Shown one piece after another: positions 35,952 through 48,549 of a stretch of 64,000 bases of DNA; the stretch's first letter is position 1, and each line of letters opens with the position of its first letter. Below the pieces are notes generated by a model. It did no database searches. It was given only the letters and a program-made list of their open reading frames with translations, and was not told the origin of the DNA. The position numbers and the translations under genes are program-made. The DNA is from Maribacter litopenaei (GTDB taxonomy: Bacteria > Bacteroidota > Bacteroidia > Flavobacteriales > Flavobacteriaceae), in the NCBI RefSeq assembly GCF_025244665.1, contig NZ_CP104205.1, positions 1,299,001 through 1,363,000 on the forward strand. Reading direction: 5' to 3'.

Positions 35952-36740
35952 ATGATACCCAAAATCATTCATTATTGTTGGTTGAGCGGAGAAGAATTTC
36001 CTCAAGACATAAAGAGAAATTTAGCCTCATGGAAGGAAATGTTGCCGGATTATGAGTTCATGCTTTGGGATACTAACCGATTTGATTTGAATCAGTGGCC
36101 TTTTGCAAAAGAAGCTTTTGATAAGAAAAAATATGCATTTGCGTCCGATATTGTAAGGCTCTATGCGGTACATAAATATGGTGGTATTTACTTGGATACG
36201 GACGTGCAGGTTCTTAAGAGATTTGATGATCTTTTGCACTTACCGTATTTTGCCGGTTTGGAACATGCGAATATCATTGAAGCTGCCGTCTTTGGTGCCG
36301 AAAAGAATTCAGATTGGTTAAAACTTTGTCTGCAGCACTATGATGGTCGATCCTTTGTGAAAGAAGATGGAAAATATGATATTACCATTTTACCTGCCAT
36401 CCTTAAAAAACAATTAAAGCAGGAAAAAGAATTGGTTGAAATGACTCCTGAACAGGTAACAAATGTGGAGCAACTTATTAGTGACAAAAGCAAATTCTTT
36501 CTGTTCCCTTGCGATTATTTCAGTCCTAAAGATGTTGAAACAGGGACTATTCATAGTTCTAAGAATACGTATGCCATACATCACTTCAATAGTTCATGGT
36601 TACCTGGATTTTCTAAATTCAGAAGAAAATTAAAGTTATTAATTGGCTCAAAAACGACCGCTAAAATTATCTCGAACCCGTTGGTGGGTGGTATATTGAA
36701 GTTTTTTAAGCGAATTGAATCAAAATTAGATACAAAATGA
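35952..36740 (+). CDS. Glycosyltransferase family 32-type (capsular polysaccharide) protein
   Basis: A 262-residue GT with the GT32/Och1-like start MIPKIIHYCWLSGEEFP, the DxD region KYAFASDIVRLYAVHKYGGIYLDTDVQVL and a C-terminal HHFNSSW. Bacterial members transfer mannose or other hexoses in capsule and surface-glycan synthesis. It is intact and stands alone on the plus strand, convergent with the NRPS cluster. It could decorate the NRPS product or belong to general surface glycan synthesis; nothing in the sequence decides this. Confidence 0.88.
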   Translation: MIPKIIHYCWLSGEEFPQDIKRNLASWKEMLPDYEFMLWDTNRFDLNQWPFAKEAFDKKKYAFASDIVRLYAVHKYGGIYLDTDVQVLKRFDDLLHLPYFAGLEHANIIEAAVFGAEKNSDWLKLCLQHYDGRSFVKEDGKYDITILPAILKKQLKQEKELVEMTPEQVTNVEQLISDKSKFFLFPCDYFSPKDVETGTIHSSKNTYAIHHFNSSWLPGFSKFRRKLKLLIGSKTTAKIISNPLVGGILKFFKRIESKLDTK

Positions 36741-36791
36741 TTTATGGGACATTTATATCTTATCTATTGGTTAGTTTGGGCATTCTAAAAC

Positions 36792-37543
36792 TTATAATCT
36801 TGGCAATTGGCTAAAAGGCATATGTTCAGCTGAATTATCGTATACCCCTTCAAATGCCATAGCACCCACATGGTGCTCATCAACCTCAAAACTTAATATA
36901 ACGAATTGACTCTTTTGGCTTAGAATATTAGTGGGTACTAAATGTTCGCCATCCGTTACAGTTATACTTTTTAAATCTACGTTAATTCCTTTACCAATAG
37001 CTTTTAGGATAGCTTCTTTACGTGTCGAGAATTTGTAAAAGGTCAAAGTCTTATTGGAGCTTATCAATAATTCATCTATTTCGTATTTGCTGAAAATAGT
37101 AGGGAGTATATCTGAAAAGTTCGGGTATGGTTTATTTTTTCAATATCAATACCGACCTTTTTATCACCAATAATTATCAATATAAAATCCCCTGAATGTG
37201 AAATATTAAAATATAAACTGGGATGTGAAGGAAGATAGGGTTTATCAAACGAATTTTTTTCAATTTTAACTTCAGTTGCATTCAGACCTATTTCTTTAGC
37301 AAGAAGTATTTTTAGAAAGGACCTTGAAATAATAAATCTATTTCGGTCTGCATCAAAATGATACCTTCCTGCACGAAGCCTTTCCTCATTGTCCAAATTT
37401 TCTATTAGTGAAGTAATAGAATGTACATAATCTGGTATGAAGATTTTGAAAATCCTTATACCGAAATTGCTTTTATTTCCTAAATTCTGAAATTCAGCCT
37501 TAGTCTTGAGTATTTGGATGTTACCACAAAGGAGATTATTCAA
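36792..37543 (-). CDS. 4'-phosphopantetheinyl transferase, Sfp type
   Basis: Transfers phosphopantetheine from CoA to the conserved Ser of carrier domains. Visible motifs are ISRSFLKILLAKEIG, PYLPSHPSLYFNISHSGDF, the Mg-binding VGIDIEKI and the catalytic FSTRKEAILKAIGKG. One break near 37110 (a T lost from a T run) separates two frames; restored, the gene has 251 codons, normal for Sfp-type enzymes. It starts at TTG 37543, overlapping the end of the thioesterase-containing NRPS gene by 8 bases, so it is the last gene of the biosynthetic operon and almost certainly activates the three carrier domains encoded upstream. Confidence 0.92.
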
Positions 37544-40500
37544 AACTATCTACATTATAGGTATCCAAGGCGTATTGCAATTTTTCAGCAAATATCACAA
37601 CATTTGGTTTTTCGAACATATCGATATGGTTCCCTGGAACCAAATGTTTTCGAATACCTTTTTTAGCTATATTTTTCCACCCAAGCAAATCCATATCATG
37701 AACGAAATTAATCTCTTCAGATGATCTAAATAAATCTATCACGATATCCATAGGGACAATTGTATATTTTTCAGTAGCTTTATTATGATTGATTTCTATT
37801 TTTAAGGAGCGATTGAACTGTTGCTCATACTGTTTCTCCCTTCCTAACTTTAACCTTAGGTATAATCCTTTAAACATTGTGCTGATTAAACCTATCCTAC
37901 GTTTAAAGTTTTTATTACTACTAAACATATTGGCGAATATGAATCCAACTTTACCAACAAAATATCCAATTGATACTATTTTTTTTCTTATTGGATTCTT
38001 ATAATAATAAATAGGAAAAACATAAGAATCTAACTCGGCCAGCATTTTCACAATTTTACCTTGTTCTATTAATTTACGGGCCATTTCAAATGCTATAATC
38101 CCTCCAAGTGAAAAACCTGCCAAACAGTATGGCCCATCAGGATTCCGGGCAATAATTTCCTTTACATAGGCATTTGCCATTTCATCTATAGATTTATGAG
38201 GCTCTTGTAGCCCATCCAAACCTTTAGGTTGTAATCCATATACTGGTTGGTCATCACTTAAATTTTTTGCTAGCTCATGGAATATTACAACATTGTGATG
38301 GGCCCCATGAACAATATACAAGGGAGGTTTAGTTCCGGAAGATTTTATTGGTACCAAACAATCCCATGAAAAAGATTCTTTTTCAACATAAGCCGCCAAT
38401 TCCTTGATTGTAGGATTTTGCAGAAGAGCTGCAAGCGGTAGTCTATTACCTGTTTCTTTTTCAAGTTGAGTCATTACCCTTACTGCAATGAGAGAATGCC
38501 CCCCCAGTTCAAAGAAATTCGGCTTATGTCAATTTTTTCAATACCCAAATGTTTTTGCCATATTTCGGAAATCTGTTTTTCCAACTGGCTTTTTGGATGA
38601 TTAAAAGTGGATACATTAAAATTTTTCTTTAGCTGTGAACCAAGAGTTTTACGGTCAATTTTTCCATTAAGAGTAAGCGGAAATTCTTTAACGAAGTGAT
38701 ATTTTTGGGGAACCATATAGGCTGGTAGATGTCCCTTGAGAGCCTTCTTCCAAGAATCTATTTGGTTTGAATTTATAGCCTCTGAAGAAGAAAGTATCAC
38801 GCAAGCCTCCAAAAGATTGTCAGTTACCAAAACCACTGAGCTCTTTACATCCATGAGGGAATCCAATTCCTTTTCTATTTCACCTAATTCGATGCGATGA
38901 CCTCTTATTTTTACTTGTTGATCTATTCTTCCCAAACAAATAAGATTACCATTTGGAGATAATTTTGCTAAGTCACCGGTTTTGTACAGAATTGGGCCTA
39001 ATTCAATTTCAAAAGGGTTTTTTATGAATTTTTCAGAAGTAAGTTCGGACGTTTCCAGTATCCCCTTGCTACTCCATCACCAGCTATACATAGTTCACCA
39101 GTTTTACCGGGTTCCACTAGTCTGTTTTGCTCATCTACTATATAAATGCGGGTATTGGCAATCGGTCTACCAATACTAATAACTTCATCCGATTCCAATA
39201 TACGATTTACTGCAGACCAAATAGTTGTCTCGGTGGGCCCGTACATATTCCATAGTTCATCTACTTTCTCCAATAAATTTTTAGCTAGAACCAAGGGAAG
39301 AGCTTCCCCTCCACACAGAGCTTTTAAAGGTAACCGTTTATTCCAGCCAGTTTCCAATAACATTTGCCATGTAGTTGGAGTTGCCTGCATCATGGTGATA
39401 TTTTCATTATTTAAAACATCCCATAATAATCTACTGTCTTTAGCGGTTTCCTCATCAGCTAAAACTAAAGTCGCACCTTTTAATAAAGGAACAAACATTT
39501 CAAGTCCTGCAATATCAAAAGATATGGTAGTAACAGAAAGTAACCTATCGTTTTCATTAATCCCTGGCTCCTTAAGCATGCTAAAAAGAAAATTAACTAA
39601 GTTTCTATGGGTAATGGAAACACCCTTTGGTTTTCCTGTTGATCCTGAGGTATAAAGTATATAAGCCTCTTTATCATTTGACACTTCTACCATGGGAGCT
39701 ACTCCATTCTTTTGGGAAAGTGATGAAAGAATATCCCCTAGGAATAAAGTCTCTACATTTGTTTTAAAAGTTGGTGATAGTTCTTCTGTAGTAATCAATA
39801 ATTTGGCCTCCGAATCTTCAAGCATAAACTCCAAACGATTCTTTGGATATTGAGGATCTAGGGGAAGATATGCAGCCCCCGTTTCCAAAATCGCTATCAA
39901 TATTGGGATTAATTCAATGGATTTCGGTAAAGAAACCGCGACAAAGTCACCTGGTGTAATACCTTTATCGATCAGGTAGGCCGCTATATTGTTAGATTTT
40001 TGGTATAGTTCTTTGTATGTATTTTCTACATTGCCGAACTGAATTGCAGTTTTTTCGGGTGTTATTTTTGCCTGTTTAGCCAACAAAACATGCAAGGGCT
40101 CTTCGGGATAATCAATTTTGGTGTTGTTCAGTTCCGCATAGGCAGAAACATCAGTTTTGATAATATCACCGATGGGATTTGTTGGATTATCAACAATGCT
40201 CTCCAGGACTTCCGTAAACGAAATCATCATTTTTTCAATACTAGAAGCACTGAAAAGAGAAGTATTGTAGGACCATTCCGAATGAGGGCACCTTCGGATC
40301 CCGTAGCATTTAAAAAAAGTTCAAATGCCTCAAAATCCCTAGGATTACTATTCAATTTATGGGTTAAACCATCAAATTTAACCGCACTGTCCATACCCAT
40401 ATCAATGTTGAAGGCAACAGGTACCAAGGGAACCCTTGATGGGTCCCGGGCAATAGCTAGTTTTTGAAGCAGCTGTCCGAAACTGAACTGTTGATGTTCG

Positions 40501-41511
40501 TAGGCGTCAAAAATCTTATTTTTTCTATCTTTTAGATATTCATTGAAAGGTGTATTCGTATCAATGCTCGTACGCAAAGGCAACAAATTCACACAGTGGC
40601 CAATGAGATGGGTATTGTTGTGAAGTGATTGACCAGCGGCTGGTAATCCTAATACCAAATCATTTTGTCCAGTAAGGCGATTAAGAAAAACCTCGAAACC
40701 TGCCATTAAGGTAACTACTAAACTGGCCCCGGACTTAATCCCAACTTGTTTCAATTTGCCTACCAAATCACTTGGAATAGGGAAATCTAATCGATTGCTT
40801 TTATAGGTTCTTATTTGAGGTCTAGGATAATCCGTTGGCATAGTAACCGTGGGGACATTGCCCTTATATTGCTCTAGCCAAAACCTTTCCGTTTCCTCGA
40901 ATTTTCCACTCCTCAGGAACATTTGTTCCTCTTCAGCATAAGAACTAAAAGATGCAGGTTCGGATATTTGCGCTAAAGTTCCATTTTTAATGGCATTGTA
41001 TTGAGCGCTCAACTCTTCTAGAATAATTCCCATGAATCATCCATCACATACAATATGATGACCCGTTATAACTAATTGATGTTGATTATCGGAGAGTTTT
41101 AATAAACCAATTTTAAGTAATGGATCTTTAATTAAATCAAATACATAATGGGCATCGCCAGTAAGGTAATCCTTAATTCTCTTTTGTCTTTCTTCGGAGT
41201 CAAGATTTGAAAAATCCTTTTCGGTAATCTCTATTTTAATCGATTCGAAAACGGTCATAAAACGACCGTCTCGGATTAAAAGTGGCTCTAAGTGCCTCGT
41301 GCCTTTCGGTCATTTTTTCAATGGCTTGATGTAGGGCATTTATGTCGAGTGACCCTTCGATTAATAATGAAACTGATTCATTATAGGCCCTATTGGCATC
41401 GTCACCGCCAAGCTTGCAAGCAATCCAAATCTCTGCTTGGGCCTGAATCATTGGAATTACTCTTTGTATAGCAGGACCCCTAAAAGGATTGTAATCAACG
41501 GTATTTTTCAT
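37536..41511 (-). CDS. NRPS module C-A(Gly)-T-TE
   Basis: 1,326 codons after repair. Condensation domain (about residues 20-450) with ITGHHIVCDG. Adenylation domain (about 460-960) with YILYTSGSTGKPKG, YGPTETTIW, GELCIAGDGVARGYW and GRIDQQVKIRGHRIELGEIE. Carrier domain NFFELGGHSL with the phosphopantetheine Ser. Thioesterase with GFSLGGIIAF and a late PGNHIDMF. The specificity code read against GrsA is D-I-L-Q-L-G-M-I-W(-K), close to published glycine codes. Breaks: 41269-41274 (TCTCGG), TGA at the Trp of DGWSMG (41034-41038 reads GAATC for GGACC), and deletions at 40273, 39047 and 38523, all of CCAGA type. It is the terminal, product-releasing module. Confidence 0.92.
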
Positions 41512-41573
41512 TCCTAATTGGTTAATGAGAAATTAAAGGGAATTCAATAGTTGGTTTTATAATTATTCAATTA

Positions 41574-44500
41574 TTAAAAATCAATTTTAACAAAGGCTCC
41601 TTCCTTTTTTGCATCAGGAACAAACCAAGCCGGATTCCCGAATCATCAAGACCTAGTTTAGCTCCCTGTACGGGTGGAGTATTAAGAGATTGAATGTCTG
41701 TTTTATCGATGTTCACCGAATTTACATTCTCTTGCATCATGCTCTTATCGTTACCCTCAATACCTCTAAATATTCCAATAGAGATTAATTCATCCACACT
41801 TTCTATAAATGCATCCTTGATTTTTTGAATGTCCTCCTTCAAAAAGGCACTCGTCATAAAACAGGGAAAGCCATCCCAAATATGAATACCTTTTTCTCTC
41901 ATTAAAACAAATAGAAGGTCAGAGTAGGGAATGTCTTCCAAAAACTTAAGTCGCCATAAAGACCCGAAATACATAATCTCCATGGGTAAGTCCCGTTTTG
42001 CAAATTCTTGGTTTACTTCTTTAACATAATTTTCGGTCATGTCATTGAGACCGTCTTGTAATGCTTTTCCCTGTTCTTTCATATGAAGTAGAGAGGCTTT
42101 TGCGGCAGCAAGGGCTAAAGGATGGCGAACAAACGTACCGGCAAAGTACGTTACCCCAATCTCCGGATAGGAGTTGTCCCCATATTGCCAATGACCTCCG
42201 TCAAGGGCATCCATGTATTTTCTTTTCCCTATGATAGCTCCAATAGAAATACCACCCCCTATAACTTTTCCATAGGTTCCAAGATCCGCCTTTATTCCGA
42301 ACAGGGCTTGGGCACCTCCTGGGTGCATTCTGAATCCCGTGATCACTTCGTCAAAAATAAGTACAGATTCAGATTGCTCAGTAATCTTTCTAACTTCCTT
42401 AAGAAATTCAACAGGTCTGAATTCCGGTCTTCTACTTTGCACGGGTTCCACTACTACGGCTGCAAGTTCGTGAGCCCTTTCTTTGATGATTTGAAGGCTT
42501 TCGGGAGTACCGTACTCCAAAACCAATACGTTTTGTACGGAATCAGGTAGTATACCTGCAGCTGCCGGAAACGTTTTCAATTTTTTGGAACCTCTAACTA
42601 AGGCCTCATCATTAATACCATGGTAGGCCCCGCTAAACGATACAATCAATGATCGACCGGTTACCGTTCTAGCGATTCTAATGGCGCCAAGAACTGCTTC
42701 CGACCCAGTATTACAGAGGGCGGCCCTATCCTGACCAGTAAATTCACAGAGAAGTTTGCAAACCTCACCTGCTAGTGGATGTTGTGGACCCACCTCATAA
42801 CCCAATTCAATTTGTTCATGTAGTACCTTTTTAATGAAGTCTGGTTGGTGTCCAAACATACAAGATCCAAAACCATTTAGGGCATCTATGTATTCGTTGC
42901 CGTCTATGTCCCATAATCTATTACCAGATGACTTTTCAACTACTAATGGATATACCATCTCCTTGGTAGCTGGTTTAAATCCAGTAACTACCCTTGGATC
43001 GGACATATAGGATCGATGTTGTTGGGCATATGCCTTACTGGAAGCCGTTTTTTTATTATAGCGTTCGGTCAATTTCTTTAAATAAATTTCCTGCTCCATG
43101 TTCACTCCCGCAGATTGCTTTTCTATCCGGGGGGATGCTCCAAAAGGTTTCTTCAATTCCTTTTTTTCCTCTTCTGTAAGGTCGTCTTCATGACTATTGG
43201 TATTCCCAGGAGCGGACATATTCTCTGTCTTATTGGAACTAGTAGAATTGGCAGCCATTGGTGCCTGCATTTTATGTGAATCCGTCACATTGGAAATTGG
43301 TACTTGCCCGTTATTTTGGATAAGGTCAATCTGCTGGCCTAATAATTGAAGTTGTTGTGCAATTAATCCAAGGGCCGAATTGTTGGTGTTTCCAGTCGAG
43401 TAATTTTGATTAATAACAGGCGGTGCATATGTTGGAACATTTGACTGATGGTTCTGTTGGATTGTATTTGACGCCTGTACTTCCGTTTGTGGGTGAGTAA
43501 TTTCAGGTGCAAATCGGTCTTTAGGCAATTTGGTATCCGAGATACGCTGCAAGAAGTTGTGGTGAATTCAATTCGTCATTTAATTGACGAAAAGTAATAT
43601 CCGTTTCAAATTCTTTTTTGCATGTAGTAGCCATTTGTGTTAGTACCAGTGAGTCCAATCCCAGTTCTAAAAAGTTATACTGGTTATCTTCCTGCTCCAA
43701 CTCTATTCCGGATATATTGGAAATAATTTCAGAAATTTTTTGAAGGATTATGTCTTTTCTCATAATACTAGGGATTTCATTTGTTCCACTTTCATGGAAA
43801 GTATCAATATTTATTGGGATATCCACTCTATCATATGTAGGCGGAGTGTTATTAGTGAAATGTAAGTTTTCTTGTTGTTGCTCTATTTGAGGTGTTTCCA
43901 CCCAGCAAGGTTTACGGTCAAAACTGTAAGATGGTAAACAGATCTTATGTTGGTCATGTTCTTTGTAAAATAGGTTCCAATCAGGTTCGTGTCCATTGAT
44001 CCAAAGCTCTCCAAGAGCAGTAAGTATTGTGTGATACGAATCTTCCTGATCTTTTGGAGCTGTTAAAGAGGAAATGGGAGTGATGCTTTTGCCTGCTTTT
44101 TTCTGTCGTGCCAATGTTGATAGAGCTCTTCCCGGTCCCACTTCCAAAAGTACTGTGTTTTCATCAAGTTCTATTATAGTATCCAGCGCCTGTGAGAATT
44201 TAACGGCATCCCGCAAATGATTGGTCCAATATTTTGGATTTGTTGCCTCTTCCTTGCTCATCCATTTTCCAGTTGCTGTGGATATGATAGGAATTCTAGG
44301 GGCATTCAATTCCATTTTTTGAACTTCTTTTTCAAAAGTATCCAATATGGGATTCATCATGGTCGAATGAAACGCATGACTAGTTGCCAATAGCATATTG
44401 GCTATACCTTCCTCCTTCAATTTTTTACTAAAACGTTCGATGGCCTCATCCTGAATCCGATACAACGCATAAGTTATCGGAATTTATGGCAGCCATGGAC

Positions 44501-47500
44501 AAATCATCTGTCAACAAGGGCATGATTTCTTCTGCCGCTGTTCTTATGGAAAGCATACTTCCTCCAGGGAGGTCACTAACTAATTTACCCCTAAGTGTAA
44601 TTAGTCGTAGGGCATCCTGAAGTGAAAATACTCCGGCCAAATGAGCCGCTACAAATTCACCAATACTATGGCCACAGACAAAAGTTGGTTTTATCGACCA
44701 ACTTTGCCGGAGTTGTGCAAGCGCATACTCTATAATGAACAAAGCAGGTTGGGTGTATTGGGTATCTTTCAATTTTTCTTCTGCCTCAGGAGTAGTTAAA
44801 CCCTGGAATATGATATCCCTGATATCCAAATGAAGCAACTCTTTGATTTCTTCTGCACAATAATCTACAGCTCTTCTAAAAACGCCCTCGTTTTCATATA
44901 AGGCTTTACCCATATTCAAATACTGCGAGCCTTGTCCAGGAAATAAAAATCCTAGTTCATCTGTTACAGATCTTAAAATATTACTTTTTATTCCCTTGGA
45001 ACCTTCGCTTAGAAGAAGTTCTTCTGCCTTTGGACTACCATCGGTCACCAAAAAGCTTCGATGATTAAAAGCTTTACGCGTAGCAGTAAGTGAATATGCT
45101 GTATCCACCAGTGGGATATCTTTGTTCGAAACTAGGTGCTCGCCTAAATCTTTTTGATACGACGCTAAACTATTTTTTGATTTTGCGGACTAGGATAAGA
45201 ATTTCAACGGGCCTACCTTTTGACTTAGGTCTTTCCTTATTCTTATACTCCTCTAAAACAACATGGACATTGGTTCCTCCAACCCCAAAAGAGCTGACAC
45301 CTGCTTTTTTAGATGCTTTTGAATCCCATTTTCGTAACTCGGAATTTACAAAGAACGCATTGTTTACAAAATCAATTAATGGGTTTGGACTTGAAAAGCC
45401 CAATGAGGCAGGAATTTCCTCATGTTTAAATGCCAATAATGTTTTTATGACCCCAGCCACACCCGCCGCAGAGGTTAAGTGGCCCATATTACTCTTGATA
45501 GAACCAATCGCACAAAAGTTTTTTTCAGACTGTTCCCCAAAGGCTATTTCTAGCCCTTCAATTTCTATAGGGTCACCCACCGGCGTTGCCGTTCCGTGGG
45601 CTTCAATATAACTGATTTCATTTGGAGCAACGTCCGCATCAAAATGTGCTCTCATAATGGCATTGGCCTGGCCTTCGGCACTGGGAGCCGTAAAACTTCC
45701 CTTGTCGCCACCATCATTATTTATGCCAACACCTTTTATTACTCCATAAACATAATCCCCATCTTTTTTGGCCTGATCCAAACGCTTTAACAATACGACT
45801 CCTGCACCATCACTAAATACGGTTCCTTTGGCATTGGCATCAAAAGGTCTACAATGACCATCAGGTGTTTTAATTGACCCTTCTTGATATAAATGCCCGC
45901 TGTTCATGGGTGATGTAACACTGGCCGCACCAGCGATGGCTATATCACATTGACCATTTCTAAGTGCTTCGGTAGCTTCGGCAATAGCAAGAAGTGAAGT
46001 GGAACAGGCGGAGTGAATACTTATTGCTGGTCCTTTAAGATTTAAATGATAGGCGATTCTAGTGGCTATATAATCTTTTTCATTTACGGTACTAGCTTGA
46101 AATTCACCAACTTGATCTATTAGCTCTTTGTTGGGCATTACATTATGCGTATAGTAGGTGTTATGACCACAGCCCGCATAAACTCCTACAGTACCTTCAT
46201 GATGATCAGGTAGATAACCTGTTTGTTCCAATACCTCCCAAGAGATTTCCATTAAGATTCGTTGTTGTGGATCCATGGCGGAGGCAACTTTTGGATTTAG
46301 TCCAAAAAATAAGGCATCAAATTCCTTTGCACTGGGCAAAATACCCCTAGAACCTACATAAAGAGGATCATTCTTTATATTTTCCGGAATGGAGCTATCC
46401 AATTCCTCTTTTGTGAAATGGGAAATAGTTTCTTTTCCCTCCCTTAATATTTTCCATAGTTCATCTACCGATTTTGCACCAGGGAATCTTCCAGCCATAC
46501 CGATTATGGCTATATCTCGGGAATCATTTTTCTTTTTGGATTGTTTGGCAAAAGCCATTTTAACATTCTTATTTTTTGGTTCCAAATAATCGGAAATATT
46601 TGCGATAGTCGGAAATTGGTAAAGCTTTGTTACCGGTAATCTCAAGTTATGCTCCTTTAACAATTGTGCCACTAATTTTTGGGCAAGTAATGAGGTGCCT
46701 CCCAATTCAAAGAAATTATCATCGATACCAATTTTGGGAATATTCAATAAACTTTCCCGAGATAGAGGCCAGTTGTTTTTCCAATTTTGAACTTGGCTTT
46801 TTGTAGGGCGGGGCAGAGCTCGGTCTTGAATATTGTGGTTTAGGCAAACTCTTTTTATCAATCTTACCGCTACTGGTTTTAGCAAAATTATCTACAACAA
46901 CATAATGAGAGGGGTGCATATACTCCGGAAGTAGTGTGGACACCTTTTGACGAATTTCATTAACATCCAATGCTTCCTTCTGTGGTTGAAGGTAGGCTAC
47001 TAGTTGAGTTTGTCCCGCCAAATGATCTGATGCAACTACCACTGTTTGCAATACTCCGGAAATTGTATTCAAAGCAATTTCTACCTCTGCAAGTTCTATT
47101 CGGTGACCACTAATTTTAACTTGATCATCTTTTCTACCTTGGAATTCGATATTTCCATCCGGTAAATACTTTGCGATATCACCAGTTCTGTACAACCTTA
47201 TTTTTTTCCCGTTAGGGGAGTTCCAAGAAACGAATTTTTCTTCCGTTAGTTGTTGGTTGTTCAAATAACCTTGCGCTAAACAGTCTCCGGCAATACAAAG
47301 TTCCCCCAAACTGCCGTTTGGTAAAGATTTTAGATTTTCGTCAACAATATAAATATCAGTATTGTCAATGGGACTTCCAATACTTGGTAAAGCGGGCCAA
47401 GATGATGGAGTATCCTGTAGTTTTAACTCTGTAACCACATGGCATTCCGTAGGGCCATACTGATTATAAAGTACACAATGTTCCAATTTGGAGAAAAAGG

Positions 47501-48336
47501 CTCTAACTTGGTCGGTGATTTTTAGCTGCTCACCAGCGGTCATTATCTCTTTTAACGATTTTGGAAATAACCCTGTGCTGACAGCAGTTTCTGCCAATGC
47601 CTGAAGGGCAACAAATGGAAGAAAAAGTCTATTTACATTATGTTTGTTTATCTGCTCTAAAAGCGCCATCATATCTAGACGCATATCTTCTGTGATAAGT
47701 ACCAATGTACCTCCCGTGGTTAAGGTGGCCATAATTTCTTGGAAAGAGACATCAAAACTTAATGGGGCAAATTGTAATGTACGGGTCCCTCTCTACAAAT
47801 TGAGTTTTTCTTTTGCCATTGCAAAAGATTTATCATGGCATTTTCACCCATGCATACTCCTTTTGGTTCACCGGTAGAACCGGAGGTATAAAGCACATAA
47901 GTTGGAAGATTATCTAATTTTTTAACCTCCTTTGGTACATTTTCACGGATTATCACCTGAAATCCCAATAGTTGTAAGGCCTTCATTTCTAGCTAGTTCT
48001 TCATCTGCTTGGGTAGTGAGGCAGAATGACAGACCTGAATTGTTAATAATGCTTGTTAATCTTTTCTTTGGATACTTAAAATCAATAGGAAGATATGCTT
48101 TACCTGATTTTAAAATGGCCATAACAAACAATATCTCCTCAATACATCTGGTAGTAGGTACACCAATAAATGACTCCTCGCGGGCATAATATTGAATATT
48201 ATTGGATATTTGTTCTATTCGAATATAAGCTTCTTGATAGGTAATTGTTTCCTCTCCGAGAAATAATGCATACTTCATTGGGATGAAGTTTAACGATTTT
48301 TTCAAATAGGGTATATATAGTATTTGGGCCGTTCAT
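41574..48336 (-). CDS. Hybrid NRPS-PKS: A-T-KS-AT-ACP-aminotransferase
   Basis: About 2,250 residues. Loading adenylation domain (YVLYTSGSTGEPKG, YGPTECHVV, SSGKIDKKSLP; code reads D-V-Q-F-M-A-Q-V-V, nearest to Pro-type codes) and carrier FFELGGTSL. KS with HSACSTS, EAHGTATPVGDP and KSNMGHLTSAAG. AT with GHSIGEF and HAFHS, the malonyl signature. ACP LELGLDSLVL. Gln/Asn-rich linker. PLP aminotransferase of the GSA class with NTGSEAV, FDEVITGFR and TYGKVIGGG (PLP Lys). Breaks: TCTCGG at 48256, 46757 and 43537; CCGTGAAAA near 47953; and single indels near 47790, 45178, 44457 and 41640. The true start is ATG 48336 (MNGPNTIYTLFEKI), seen only after repair. 62 bases separate it from the C-A-T-TE gene. 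Confidence 0.92.
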
Positions 48337-48549
48337 TTCTTGGGATTTATTTCTTGGTGTACCTAAAAAGAATTATCTACTGAATAATTTTAAACTATAA
48401 CTTTTGTAATAGTTGGGGAATAGTAAAGTTCTGTATTTTAAACCTTTTGAAAAGGATATTACTACTGTTTTTTGAGAAAAGTATGAAATAAATAACCTCA
48501 GATTCTAAAAATTAGATAAGCCGTTTTTTTTACCGTTAAAATTTATGAA
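48337..48549. other. Leader region between methyltransferase and NRPS-PKS genes
   Basis: AT-rich, no open reading frame of note and no clear promoter match on the minus strand. The two genes point the same way, so they could share a transcript. Confidence 0.4.
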
